Of a stretch of DNA of 64,000 nt, positions 45,329 through 53,176 are shown one piece after another (positions within the stretch are counted from its first letter, which is position 1; each line of letters opens with the position of its first letter). The notes beneath the pieces were generated by a model. The model was not told where the DNA came from, did not search any database, and saw nothing but the letters and a program-made list of their open reading frames with translations. This DNA is from JAUMBM01 sp964441755 (GTDB lineage: Bacteria; Bacteroidota; Bacteroidia; Chitinophagales; Saprospiraceae). The translations under genes were made by a program, and so were the position numbers. The stretch is from contig CAYTVG010000002.1 of the NCBI GenBank assembly GCA_964441755.1, forward strand, positions 186,001 to 250,000, in the 5' to 3' direction.

Positions 45329-48300
45329 CTACCGAATAATCAGTTTTTCTGTGGCTATGGATCTGCCGGAGATCAGGACTAAGTGGTATTGACCCGACGG
45401 CAGCATTAATTCGTATGCTTGTTGATATTCTCCTGCAGGCAGTGTCTGATTAAGGAGTGTCTTTTGCAATTGACCACTGGCATCGTAGACTTGCAGGCTG
45501 ACAGCCGCGCTTTCGTCCAGCGTGAAAGACAGGTTGAAGTGGCCTGTAGTAGGATTGGGAAAAACGGACAGCAAATGTTGGGAAGGCTGCAGGTCACCGG
45601 TTGCCGTTATATAGCCTCCTGAAGGGGATTGCAGCCGCTTGCTGGTATAAAGTCGGTATTCTCCGGCTTGTAGGCTTATCGGTGTACTAAGGTTGATTAC
45701 TTGCAGGCTGTCTCCTGTGAAATACTCGTACCACCATCCGCTGAAAGAGAAGGGAGAAGTAGCATTCTGAGTTGTCAGGCCGAAGTTGCCTAGTGCCACC
45801 ACATTCATGGAAGGGTGGTTAAGTGCTATTCTTTTTACCTGTGTATTGACCGACTGGCTGAAAGAGGTAGTACTGAATGCCGGTTCCTGGGTACGCAGGG
45901 CAATCAGGCTGCTGGTAACGTTGAAAAGGCGTTGCCGATCAGTATTTAACAAATAGTCCCAGCGGATGGGCTTGTTGTCGGTACGACAAGCATTATTGAC
46001 GGTGCCATTGGGGCAGTGATTGATGCTGAAATCATAGCCCAGCTCTCCAAATTGCCAGAGCATCTTTGGCCCGGGTAAGGTGTAATAGAAGACACTTGCC
46101 AGCTCTTTACGACGCAACGCTGTGATGAAATTGCGGATATTGTAGCTTCCTGATGAAAGTCCCTGCGTTAGATTGGCATACATGAGGCGTTCTTCATCAT
46201 GGCTTTCCATATAGGGGATAAGATTGGGTTGTGTCCAGCCCCGGGAGGTATGGCTGGCAGAGCCAAAACTACTGTTGACCCCTCGGGCAGCATTGAGGTA
46301 GAGACCGTGAATACCTGCACCACCCCAGAAGAGCATACCGTTTCCATAGGCCTGTAACTCTGTTTCTTCACTGTTGACAGCAAAGTGCTCAAGGATTACA
46401 TATGCCTGCGGGTTGGCCTGCCAGACTACGTCTGCATAGTGTTTGAGGATGGCAATGCGGTTGGCGTCATACGCATTCCAGGCGTTCACATCACTTGATT
46501 GCCGTTGCGTAAATCCTTTGCTCAGGTCGAAGCGAAATCCATCGACCTTAAATTCGGTCAACCAGTAGGTCATCACCTGATCAACAAATTTGCGGGTGGC
46601 CGGGCTCTCATGGTTGAAATCGTAACCTACATTGAAAGGGTGTCGTGCAATGGGATTGAGCCAGGGGTTGCCGGGCAGTGGCCTGAAGTTGGCGGCATCC
46701 CAATAGAGCTGAGCCAGTGGACTTTGGCTAAATGCGTGGTTGTATACGACATCGAGAATGACAGCGATTCCGCGTGCATGGCATGCATCGACAAACTGCT
46801 TGAAATGTTCGCGTTTGCCGTAGTACTTGTCGAGGGCCATGTGAAAGCTTGGATTATAGCCCCAGCTCAGGTTACCTTCAAATTCATTGACGGGCATTAG
46901 TTCAATGGCATTTACACCTAGCTGCTGCAGGTAATCAAGGCTGTCAATGAGGGTGAGATAATCGTGTTTCTCAATAAAATCGCGTACGAGAAGTTCGTAA
47001 ATGACTAACTTACTCTTTGCAGGAGGTGTAAAATTTTCTACCTGCCAGTCGTAGGTTGCTTCTCCGGGATGGAGGAGGGTGACGATGCCATCTGTTTTGC
47101 CGGTGGGGTAGGCTGGCAGACCGGGCCAGGTTTCCTGCGATATAAATGGGTCGTTCCAGCGGTCGAGCACAAGGGTGCTGTAAGGATCGGCAATGCGCAG
47201 ATTTCCGTCAACCAGATACTGCATGCCGTGGTATTGTCCCGCCTGCAAAGGCTCCAAATACAGCCACCAGGTGCTGCCATCGAGGCTGCGGTTCATCTGG
47301 TAGGCAGGTCTGGGCGTCCAGTCATTAAAATCACCTATCACAAAAACCACCTGCTTACCAGGCGCATACAGTTGCAGATAAATGCGACCGTCGGGAAGGT
47401 AAGTGATACCGTCATTGAATCCTTCGGGTGGGTTGATGACGTTGTTAGAGCCTGGCACGACATAAATAAAACTTGCTGTATCCCGCAAATCTCCATAAGC
47501 TGCTGCCAGTTGAACCAGCTGGGTGCCAGCGGTTGTGACAGTCAGGCTGCTGCTGTAAGTAGCACTGTTGAGGATGGCCGCTCCCTGTGGTTGCCCGTTA
47601 ACCAATAACTGCAGTGTGGAGGGTATATGTGCATTGGCCTGCAAGGGAATACTGCCGCCCAAAGAGGTTAGTACTACGGATTGTGTAGGTTGTGAAAACA
47701 ATACCCGGTAGCTGGCATCATAGCTGAAGCGGCTGGTATCGCTTTCTGTACCGTCGTTGGCGACCATTTCAACCAGGTGCTGTCCTGGTTGCAGCACGTC
47801 TATCGTATGATTTATGGTCGTAGCATTGCTGCTGCTGGCAATCAACTGCCCGTCTTCGTACAGGCTGATGGTCGACGGTTGGGAAGCTGCCCCGACAACC
47901 TGAATAGTCTGTCCGACAAATCGGGTGACATTAGTTTCTGCAGGGCTGGTGAGCGTTGTTGAAAGAGGGGCATTTGCCGGAAATACATCGTAAAAGATGT
48001 CAGTATTGCCTGCTCCCTTGCCCTCCAGCGTGCCATTGGCATTGCGAAATACAAAGGCCAGCCGAAGGATTTGCTCACTGGCAGGAACATTATAGTACTG
48101 GCGAATGCTGGGACCAATGGTAAATGTATATTTGTTGGGCTGACCCGGTACAGGTGTCATCAGCCATGCGGCATTGGCCTGGCCCCAGGTGGTGACAACG
48201 TACTTCCAGTCACTGGCAGAGGTGCTGCTTGAGGTGATAAGCCCGGTATGTAAATAAACGGCACAGTTACAGTTGGCCAGCCCTCCATTGCCTTGGGTTG

Positions 48301-48433
48301 CATCAAAAGTGATGGTAACCGGACCAGTGGCGGTAGGGAAAGCGGGATTCGCCGTGAGAAGTTGTGCAGACAGCGGACCAAGTCCGGTTGCAAACACGGC
48401 CAGTAGGAGTAGAATACATCGCAGTGACGTCAT
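45329..48433 (-). CDS. secreted alpha-amylase family protein (GH13) with T9SS domain
   Basis: A 1034-residue secreted glycoside hydrolase. After the signal peptide (about 1-23) come a beta-sandwich starch-binding-like module (about 25-160), Ig-like segments (about 165-330) and a CBM48/E-set-like domain (about 345-440; FVIGDFNDWTP). The GH13 barrel follows (about 480-830), with DVVYNHAF (region I), nucleophile Asp636 in GFRFDLSKG, acid/base Glu682 in VILEHF and Asp746 in ESHDEER. A C-terminal beta domain and a T9SS sorting domain (FPNPTTG, ending TEKLIIR) complete it. It should degrade starch- or glycogen-like glucans outside the cell. The exact specificity is unknown. No susCD pair is nearby. 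Confidence 0.93.
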   Translation of the reverse strand: MTSLRCILLLLAVFATGLGPLSAQLLTANPAFPTATGPVTITFDATQGNGGLANCNCAVYLHTGLITSSSTSASDWKYVVTTWGQANAAWLMTPVPGQPNKYTFTIGPSIRQYYNVPASEQILRLAFVFRNANGTLEGKGAGNTDIFYDVFPANAPLSTTLTSPAETNVTRFVGQTIQVVGAASQPSTISLYEDGQLIASSSNATTINHTIDVLQPGQHLVEMVANDGTESDTSRFSYDASYRVLFSQPTQSVVLTSLGGSIPLQANAHIPSTLQLLVNGQPQGAAILNSATYSSSLTVTTAGTQLVQLAAAYGDLRDTASFIYVVPGSNNVINPPEGFNDGITYLPDGRIYLQLYAPGKQVVFVIGDFNDWTPRPAYQMNRSLDGSTWWLYLEPLQAGQYHGMQYLVDGNLRIADPYSTLVLDRWNDPFISQETWPGLPAYPTGKTDGIVTLLHPGEATYDWQVENFTPPAKSKLVIYELLVRDFIEKHDYLTLIDSLDYLQQLGVNAIELMPVNEFEGNLSWGYNPSFHMALDKYYGKREHFKQFVDACHARGIAVILDVVYNHAFSQSPLAQLYWDAANFRPLPGNPWLNPIARHPFNVGYDFNHESPATRKFVDQVMTYWLTEFKVDGFRFDLSKGFTQRQSSDVNAWNAYDANRIAILKHYADVVWQANPQAYVILEHFAVNSEETELQAYGNGMLFWGGAGIHGLYLNAARGVNSSFGSASHTSRGWTQPNLIPYMESHDEERLMYANLTQGLSSGSYNIRNFITALRRKELASVFYYTLPGPKMLWQFGELGYDFSINHCPNGTVNNACRTDNKPIRWDYLLNTDRQRLFNVTSSLIALRTQEPAFSTTSFSQSVNTQVKRIALNHPSMNVVALGNFGLTTQNATSPFSFSGWWYEYFTGDSLQVINLSTPISLQAGEYRLYTSKRLQSPSGGYITATGDLQPSQHLLSVFPNPTTGHFNLSFTLDESAAVSLQVYDASGQLQKTLLNQTLPAGEYQQAYELMLPSGQYHLVLISGRSIATEKLIIR

Positions 48434-48544
48434 AACGAACGGATTTGTGTGTAATAATTTCTGTTGGTGTAAAAGCTATTGGTCAGGGCAATTAACAACT
48501 TTTCTTGGATTGATCCTAAAGTGCCGTCTTATGTGTACAGACTT

Positions 48545-49219
48545 TCAGCCGTTGATGAGGCTGTCGGGATTTATTCCGCGTTGAATTTTTCGCTGCTTTG
48601 CACTAGCTTCGTTTCTCTCCAAAAAACTGTGGAAAAGTGCGTCGCGGCGGCTGGCAGGAAGTGGATTCCCGGATTCGTACCACCCCAGCAGGCTGCGCTG
48701 CCGATAGGCCTCATATACACTGACAGCACAGGCAACAGAAATGTTCAGACTTTCGGACATGCCAACCTGAGGAATAATGAAATTGGCATCTGCATAGGCC
48801 AGACTTTCCCGGCTAAGACCACTGAGCTCATTGCCAAAAAGAAGGGCAACGGACTGGCTTAGATCAAGCTCATACAACGTTTTGGACGCAGTCCCCAAGT
48901 GGGTAGCATATATTTGGTCGTATGACTCCCGCAAATGCCTGAAGCAGGCAGCAGTGTCAGTATAAAAGTGAATATCCATCCACTTTTGAACACCTCTGGC
49001 CGTTTTTCTTCCCAGCTCAATGTTTTTCTGCTTGATGTCCGGCTCGGAATACAAGATAAAAACTTCCTGAATGCCTACAGAATCACAGGACCTCAGTACA
49101 GCACCTATATTGTGTTGATCCACAACATTTTCAAGCACTACAGTAAGTCCGCGCTGGCGATGCTGCGCCACACGTTGAAATTTGGCAAGCCTCGTCGGAT
49201 TAACCGGCGTATCTGACAT
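48545..49219 (-). CDS. trmH: tRNA (Gm18) 2'-O-methyltransferase TrmH-like
   Basis: A 224-residue SpoU-class SPOUT methyltransferase. The start MSDTPVNPTRLAKF aligns with the E. coli TrmH N-terminus. Motif 1 is VVLENVVDQHNIGAVLRSCD, motif 2 ALLFGNELSGLS and motif 3 IPQVGMSESLNISVACAV. The basic C-terminus fits the TrmH extension. It methylates the ribose of G18 in tRNAs; a close paralogue acting elsewhere cannot be excluded. An in-frame ATG at 49252 would add 11 residues. A hairpin separates it from the lipoprotein gene upstream. Confidence 0.88.
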   Translation of the reverse strand: MSDTPVNPTRLAKFQRVAQHRQRGLTVVLENVVDQHNIGAVLRSCDSVGIQEVFILYSEPDIKQKNIELGRKTARGVQKWMDIHFYTDTAACFRHLRESYDQIYATHLGTASKTLYELDLSQSVALLFGNELSGLSRESLAYADANFIIPQVGMSESLNISVACAVSVYEAYRQRSLLGWYESGNPLPASRRDALFHSFLERNEASAKQRKIQRGINPDSLING

Positions 49220-49288
49220 AGGATCTATCTTAGAACCGGTTGAGGTAATCAATTACACTTCAGTTTTGCCAACCAAGGGATTGAAGCC

Positions 49289-49324
49289 GCTATCCGGGCT
49301 CAACACATGGTGAGCCCGGATAGC
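49289..49324. repeat. perfect 14-bp hairpin between lipoprotein gene and trmH
   Basis: GCTATCCGGGCTCA and TGAGCCCGGATAGC around an 8-nt loop, 13 bp after the lipoprotein stop codon. There is no T-run on the - strand, so it may stabilise the upstream mRNA rather than terminate it. Confidence 0.6.
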
Positions 49325-49337
49325 ATACTCGCTGCAC

Positions 49338-50867
49338 TCATCGGTTGACAGGTACAAACTGGTAATCCTGGTAGCGCAGAATATTGACGAACTTATTTTC
49401 CCAGCGATCAATGACGGGAAACTCCCGGTCAGCGGGATTCGTCCGGACGATCTTTCGGAACGCAAAGCGCGTATGTAGCATGTCCTTAGGTTCCTTTTCC
49501 ATGGAAAACTGGAACCGGGTGCCGTGCTGTCTTAGCTGATCGCAGAAATACAACGCTATGCTGTAACCATTGTAAGCTTCTTCCCTGGGGATATCACCGA
49601 ATCGCTCGAAAAATTTCAGCCTGAAATCGAGCAGATCTGTACGCATAGGATCAATGAAGGTACTACTCGTCAGATGCAGGTTGAGTTCGTGGTAAAGTTC
49701 GAGATCTACCTGCTCAAAATTCATCCATTGTGGCATACCAAAAACGATCACGGACTGGTATGTGTCGAGGCTGTTGTAAATTTTTTCGAGCAGTGCGCTG
49801 ATGTATCTTTCATCCGCCCAACTAGGGATAATGATGACCGTAGTATCACTACTGTTGTTACCATCGAGGTAACTGATGATATTCACGTCCTGTGTGAAAT
49901 TGGGGAAATTGTAATTTGGTACAATGAGCTGTTGGAGCGGCAGGGTGTCTCTGTCTCCATTGAGCCGCCGGTATTCGTCATTGAAAAATTGCAACCTACT
50001 GATTTCTGCCGTGTCATTACGAGCTACCAGCAAAATGGCATCCCGTTCGAACTTGCCGTAGATGTACTCCATAATCGACCGGCAGTGTGTTTCCAGTGTA
50101 GGATTTACCTGTATGTAGTTGGGGTTGGCAGAAGAAATATTAGCAGCGGCACTAAAAGGTGATACGAGTAGCTGCTGGGTATTACGTACATGCTGTGCCA
50201 CCTGAGCAACATTCTCGCGTTTGTAGGGACCTATGATCAGATGGGCCGCTTTGAGATCGGCATTGTTGCGCAGCAGCTCGGCCGTTGTCAATTCATTGGC
50301 CTTGGTGTCGAGTATGCTCAGCTGTAGCTTGTGGCCTTGGGCACTCAACTCATCAAGTCCCATCCGGAATCCCGATAAAAAATGGAGTCCCCAAAGAGAG
50401 TTTGGATCAATGGCATTGTTCTGAACAGGCTGATCTGCAAACAGAGGCAGCAGCAGGGAAATTTTGTACGTATCGTAAAAGACAGAACCATTGAGGTCAA
50501 CCCGGACAGGCTCACTATTTACACCAGGCTTGCCCGCGTCGGGGGACTGTTGTATGGGAAAAGCATCGGGTTTGGATAAGATAGGCGGGTAGATGTTTTC
50601 AGCAGTCTCTCGCCATACGATGGTATCCATAGGAACAGTTAGCTGTTGCACCGTCTCCCAGGCATCAGTTTGAGGGTTGTAGACGCGGCTGCCCTGGATA
50701 ACTTCTGCCCGTCGGTCGGTTGCTTCCTTGTCAGAAGGGGTAGCATCTGAAACAGGCTTCAGCAGCTCGCAGGAGGCAAGCAGCAGGCTTAGTCCGAAAT
50801 ATAGCAGAAGTGATTTACTCCCATTCAATAGTGGCTGGCGGTTTTGTGCTGATATCATAGACGACAC
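49338..50867 (-). CDS. lipoprotein with periplasmic-binding-protein type I fold
   Basis: A 509-residue protein. A lipobox (LLAS-C33) follows a hydrophobic segment. After a linker of about 90 residues comes a two-lobed type I periplasmic-binding-protein-like domain (about 130-500) with segments such as YKISLLLPLFAD, FLSGFRMGLDEL, HLIIGPYKRENV and a C-terminal EEAYNGYSIALYFCDQL, resembling Leu/Ile/Val receptors or LpoA-type activators. The start is unsettled: ATG 50867 lies 52 bp inside guaA, ATG 50858 is similar, and a TTG at 50828 would give a compact lipoprotein signal (Cys at residue 20). No transporter genes are adjacent, so sensing or envelope-assembly roles are more likely than uptake. 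Confidence 0.75.
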   Translation of the reverse strand: MSSMISAQNRQPLLNGSKSLLLYFGLSLLLASCELLKPVSDATPSDKEATDRRAEVIQGSRVYNPQTDAWETVQQLTVPMDTIVWRETAENIYPPILSKPDAFPIQQSPDAGKPGVNSEPVRVDLNGSVFYDTYKISLLLPLFADQPVQNNAIDPNSLWGLHFLSGFRMGLDELSAQGHKLQLSILDTKANELTTAELLRNNADLKAAHLIIGPYKRENVAQVAQHVRNTQQLLVSPFSAAANISSANPNYIQVNPTLETHCRSIMEYIYGKFERDAILLVARNDTAEISRLQFFNDEYRRLNGDRDTLPLQQLIVPNYNFPNFTQDVNIISYLDGNNSSDTTVIIIPSWADERYISALLEKIYNSLDTYQSVIVFGMPQWMNFEQVDLELYHELNLHLTSSTFIDPMRTDLLDFRLKFFERFGDIPREEAYNGYSIALYFCDQLRQHGTRFQFSMEKEPKDMLHTRFAFRKIVRTNPADREFPVIDRWENKFVNILRYQDYQFVPVNR

Positions 50868-52356
50868 GATTGATTCCTTTTACATGATTGATAATCTGGC
50901 TGGACATGTCGGCCAAAAAATCGTAAGGCAGTCGGCTCCACTCGGCAGTCATGCCATCAGTAGAATTGACCGCTCTGAGTACCACCGTCTGCTCATACGT
51001 ACGCTCGTCCCCCATTACACCAACGGACTGTATGGGCAGCAGGATGGCTGCAGCCTGCCATACTGAATTGTAGAGGTCGTACTCCTTGAGGCCATTGATG
51101 AAAATGGCATCGGCTTCCTGCAGTATGGCCACCTTCTCAGGTGTAATATCTCCAATGATACGAATACCCAAACCCGGGCCCGGGAAAGGATGGCGGTTGA
51201 GAATAAACGGAGGTATACCCAGTTCAGCACCCACCAGTCTTACCTCATCTTTGAACAGGCTGCGCAGGGGCTCGACAATCCTGAGGCGCAGCTTATCGGG
51301 CAGACCGCCTACATTATGGTGTGACTTGATGGTGACAGAGGGGCCATGGACAGAAACAGATTCAATAACATCAGGATAAATGGTGCCTTGTCCAAGCCAC
51401 TGCACATCCTTGAGTTTGGCAGCTTCTTCTTCAAATACCTCTATAAACAGGCGGCCAATGGTTTTTCTTTTTCCTTCCGGGTCACTGATGCCGGCCAGTG
51501 CATTGTAGAACCGTTGGCTGGCATCTACACCAATAACATTGAGACCCATACCCTGGTAAGAGTGAAGCACTTGTTCGTACTCATCTTTTCGCAGCAGACC
51601 ATTGTCTATAAAAAAGCACAATAGTTGATCACCCACTGCATGGTGCAACAGCATAGCAGCAACCGTTGAATCTACCCCTCCGGACAAGCCCATGAGCACA
51701 TGGTCGCTGCCAATTTGCTGGCGGAGCGTAGCCACAGTAGACTCAACAAAGCTGTGCGGTGTCCATTCTCCTTCACAGCCGGCTATGCCGCGAACAAAAT
51801 TCCAAAGCAGCTCTTTACCGTGCAGGCTGTGGTAAACTTCCGGGTGAAACTGCAAGCAATAGAGCGGGTAAGCAAAAGTTTCGGCTTGCGAGCGAAAGGC
51901 TGCTACCTCGATGCTATCAGTGCCTGCCAGCAACTCAAAACCAGCAGGAAGCCGGGTGATGGTATCACCATGAGACATCCAGACTTGTGAATTGTCGGGG
52001 ATTCCTTCCAGCAGCGAATCTTCGATAGGCTGCTGTTTCAGGTGGGCCTTGCCGTACTCCCGCTTCTGCGAGCGCTCAACTTTACCTCCATAGTAATTGG
52101 CCACGTATTGTGCTCCGTAGCAAATGGCCAATACCGGTCGTTTGCCAACAATATCTTCAATGGCGGGATGCAGTGCATTTTCGTCCCTGACAGAGAAAGG
52201 GCTGCCCGAGAGGATGATGCCCTTGACGGTCTCGTCCAATACGGGTAATTGATTGTAAGGGACAATCTCACTGTATACGTTGAGCTCGCGCACCCGTCGG
52301 GCAATCAGCTGAGTATACTGCGAGCCAAAATCCAAAATCAATATTTTCTCCTTCAT
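50815..52356 (-). CDS. guaA: GMP synthase (glutamine-hydrolysing)
   Basis: A 513-residue bifunctional enzyme that converts XMP to GMP. The class I glutamine amidotransferase domain has the nucleophile Cys79 in AICYGAQ and the His/Glu of FHPEVYHS. The ATP-pyrophosphatase P-loop is SGGVDST (about 230), and the C-terminal dimerisation domain ends TKPPATIEWE. The start ATG 52356 (MKEKILILDFGSQYTQL) matches the family; frame upstream of it contains the promoter. The -7 box lies only 4 nt before the ATG. The 3' end overlaps the possible start of the downstream lipoprotein gene. Confidence 0.97.
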   Translation of the reverse strand: MKEKILILDFGSQYTQLIARRVRELNVYSEIVPYNQLPVLDETVKGIILSGSPFSVRDENALHPAIEDIVGKRPVLAICYGAQYVANYYGGKVERSQKREYGKAHLKQQPIEDSLLEGIPDNSQVWMSHGDTITRLPAGFELLAGTDSIEVAAFRSQAETFAYPLYCLQFHPEVYHSLHGKELLWNFVRGIAGCEGEWTPHSFVESTVATLRQQIGSDHVLMGLSGGVDSTVAAMLLHHAVGDQLLCFFIDNGLLRKDEYEQVLHSYQGMGLNVIGVDASQRFYNALAGISDPEGKRKTIGRLFIEVFEEEAAKLKDVQWLGQGTIYPDVIESVSVHGPSVTIKSHHNVGGLPDKLRLRIVEPLRSLFKDEVRLVGAELGIPPFILNRHPFPGPGLGIRIIGDITPEKVAILQEADAIFINGLKEYDLYNSVWQAAAILLPIQSVGVMGDERTYEQTVVLRAVNSTDGMTAEWSRLPYDFLADMSSQIINHVKGINRVVYDISTKPPATIEWE

Positions 52357-52360
52357 GGGA

Positions 52361-52368
52361 CAAATATA
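52361..52368 (-). promoter_or_regulatory. guaA: -7 box of guaA (TATATTTG), 4 nt from ATG
   Basis: An exact TAnnTTTG on the - strand, followed by TCCC and the ATG. Transcription usually starts a few bases after this box, so the mRNA would be leaderless or nearly so. Confidence 0.6.
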
Positions 52369-52425
52369 ACCAATTGAGAACACTTTGGCAGACTTGCAGC
52401 TGTAGAAATAAATACAAAACACGAA

Positions 52426-52452
52426 GGGCCGGAAGTAATCCACTTCCGGCCC
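52426..52452 (-). terminator. intrinsic terminator of the DUF1573 gene
   Basis: An 11-bp stem GGGCCGGAAGT/ACTTCCGGCCC with a 5-nt loop. On the - strand it is followed by a T-rich stretch (TTCGTGTTTTGT). It separates the DUF1573 gene from guaA. Confidence 0.8.
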
Positions 52453-52486
52453 CTCCTATAGATGCCGACCTTATGGTCGTAATTAC

Positions 52487-52999
52487 TTACTGTGTAACCT
52501 GCATTTCACCACCTGCTACTTCACCCGTGAGGTAGATGAACGTTTGTGGTGGGTTGGTATTGGCCGTGATAGTCACTTTTTGGTTGCGCTTACCACCCTT
52601 ACCTTTAGAGTTGAATTCAACCTTGACTTCGCCTGTGCCGCCCGGAGCGATTGGCTCACGTGGCCACTGTGGAACAGTACAACCGCAGCTTCCCTTAGCA
52701 TCGCTGAGGATAAGGGGCTCGCTACCAGTGTTTTTGAATTTGTAAACATGTGAAACCACTTCACCATCCTGAACCGTACCGAAATCAAAGGTCGTCTCAT
52801 TGAATTCCATTGTCGTTGTCGGACCTGTCGGAGCTGCTGCAACTGCAGAAGGATCATTGGGGTCGGCTGGCTGAACCGGTGTTGGGTTCTGTACGCTCTC
52901 AACAGCTTCGTTGCGAACGTCCTGGTTGCCACTCTGGCAGCTGACTGCGAATACAGCAACCAGCGCTACAAACAAAATGGAAGTTGCTTGCTTAAGCAT
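52487..52999 (-). CDS. DUF1573 lipoprotein
   Basis: A 170-residue lipoprotein (lipobox FAVS-C21). A Pro/Ala/Asn-rich linker (about 25-60) leads to a DUF1573 domain with an Ig-like (ASH/MSP-type) fold: FDFGTVQDGEVVSHVYKFKN, then GSCGCTVPQWP and VKVEFNSKGKGG. The CGC pair is typical of the family. Proteins of this type are abundant in the Bacteroidota envelope; the function is unknown. It is monocistronic, with promoter TACCTTTG at 53045-53052 and a terminator. Confidence 0.9.
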   Translation of the reverse strand: MLKQATSILFVALVAVFAVSCQSGNQDVRNEAVESVQNPTPVQPADPNDPSAVAAAPTGPTTTMEFNETTFDFGTVQDGEVVSHVYKFKNTGSEPLILSDAKGSCGCTVPQWPREPIAPGGTGEVKVEFNSKGKGGKRNQKVTITANTNPPQTFIYLTGEVAGGEMQVTQ

Positions 53000-53044
53000 T
53001 GGTATTGATTATTTTGGTTTGAAAAAATATGTAATACTCCACTG

Positions 53045-53052
53045 CAAAGGTA
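53045..53052 (-). promoter_or_regulatory. -7 box of the DUF1573 gene (TACCTTTG)
   Basis: An exact TAnnTTTG on the - strand, 45 nt upstream of the ATG at 52999. Confidence 0.55.
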
Positions 53053-53176
53053 GGTGCTCGCGTTATCAACGAATGTTAATCAAAGGCCAATATTTCTTAA
53101 CGAGTTGTTAACGACCAGCCGCCATACCTTGCCAATAAACAGCCTTCTGCGGGTGTTGGTTCAATACGGGCAAAAA

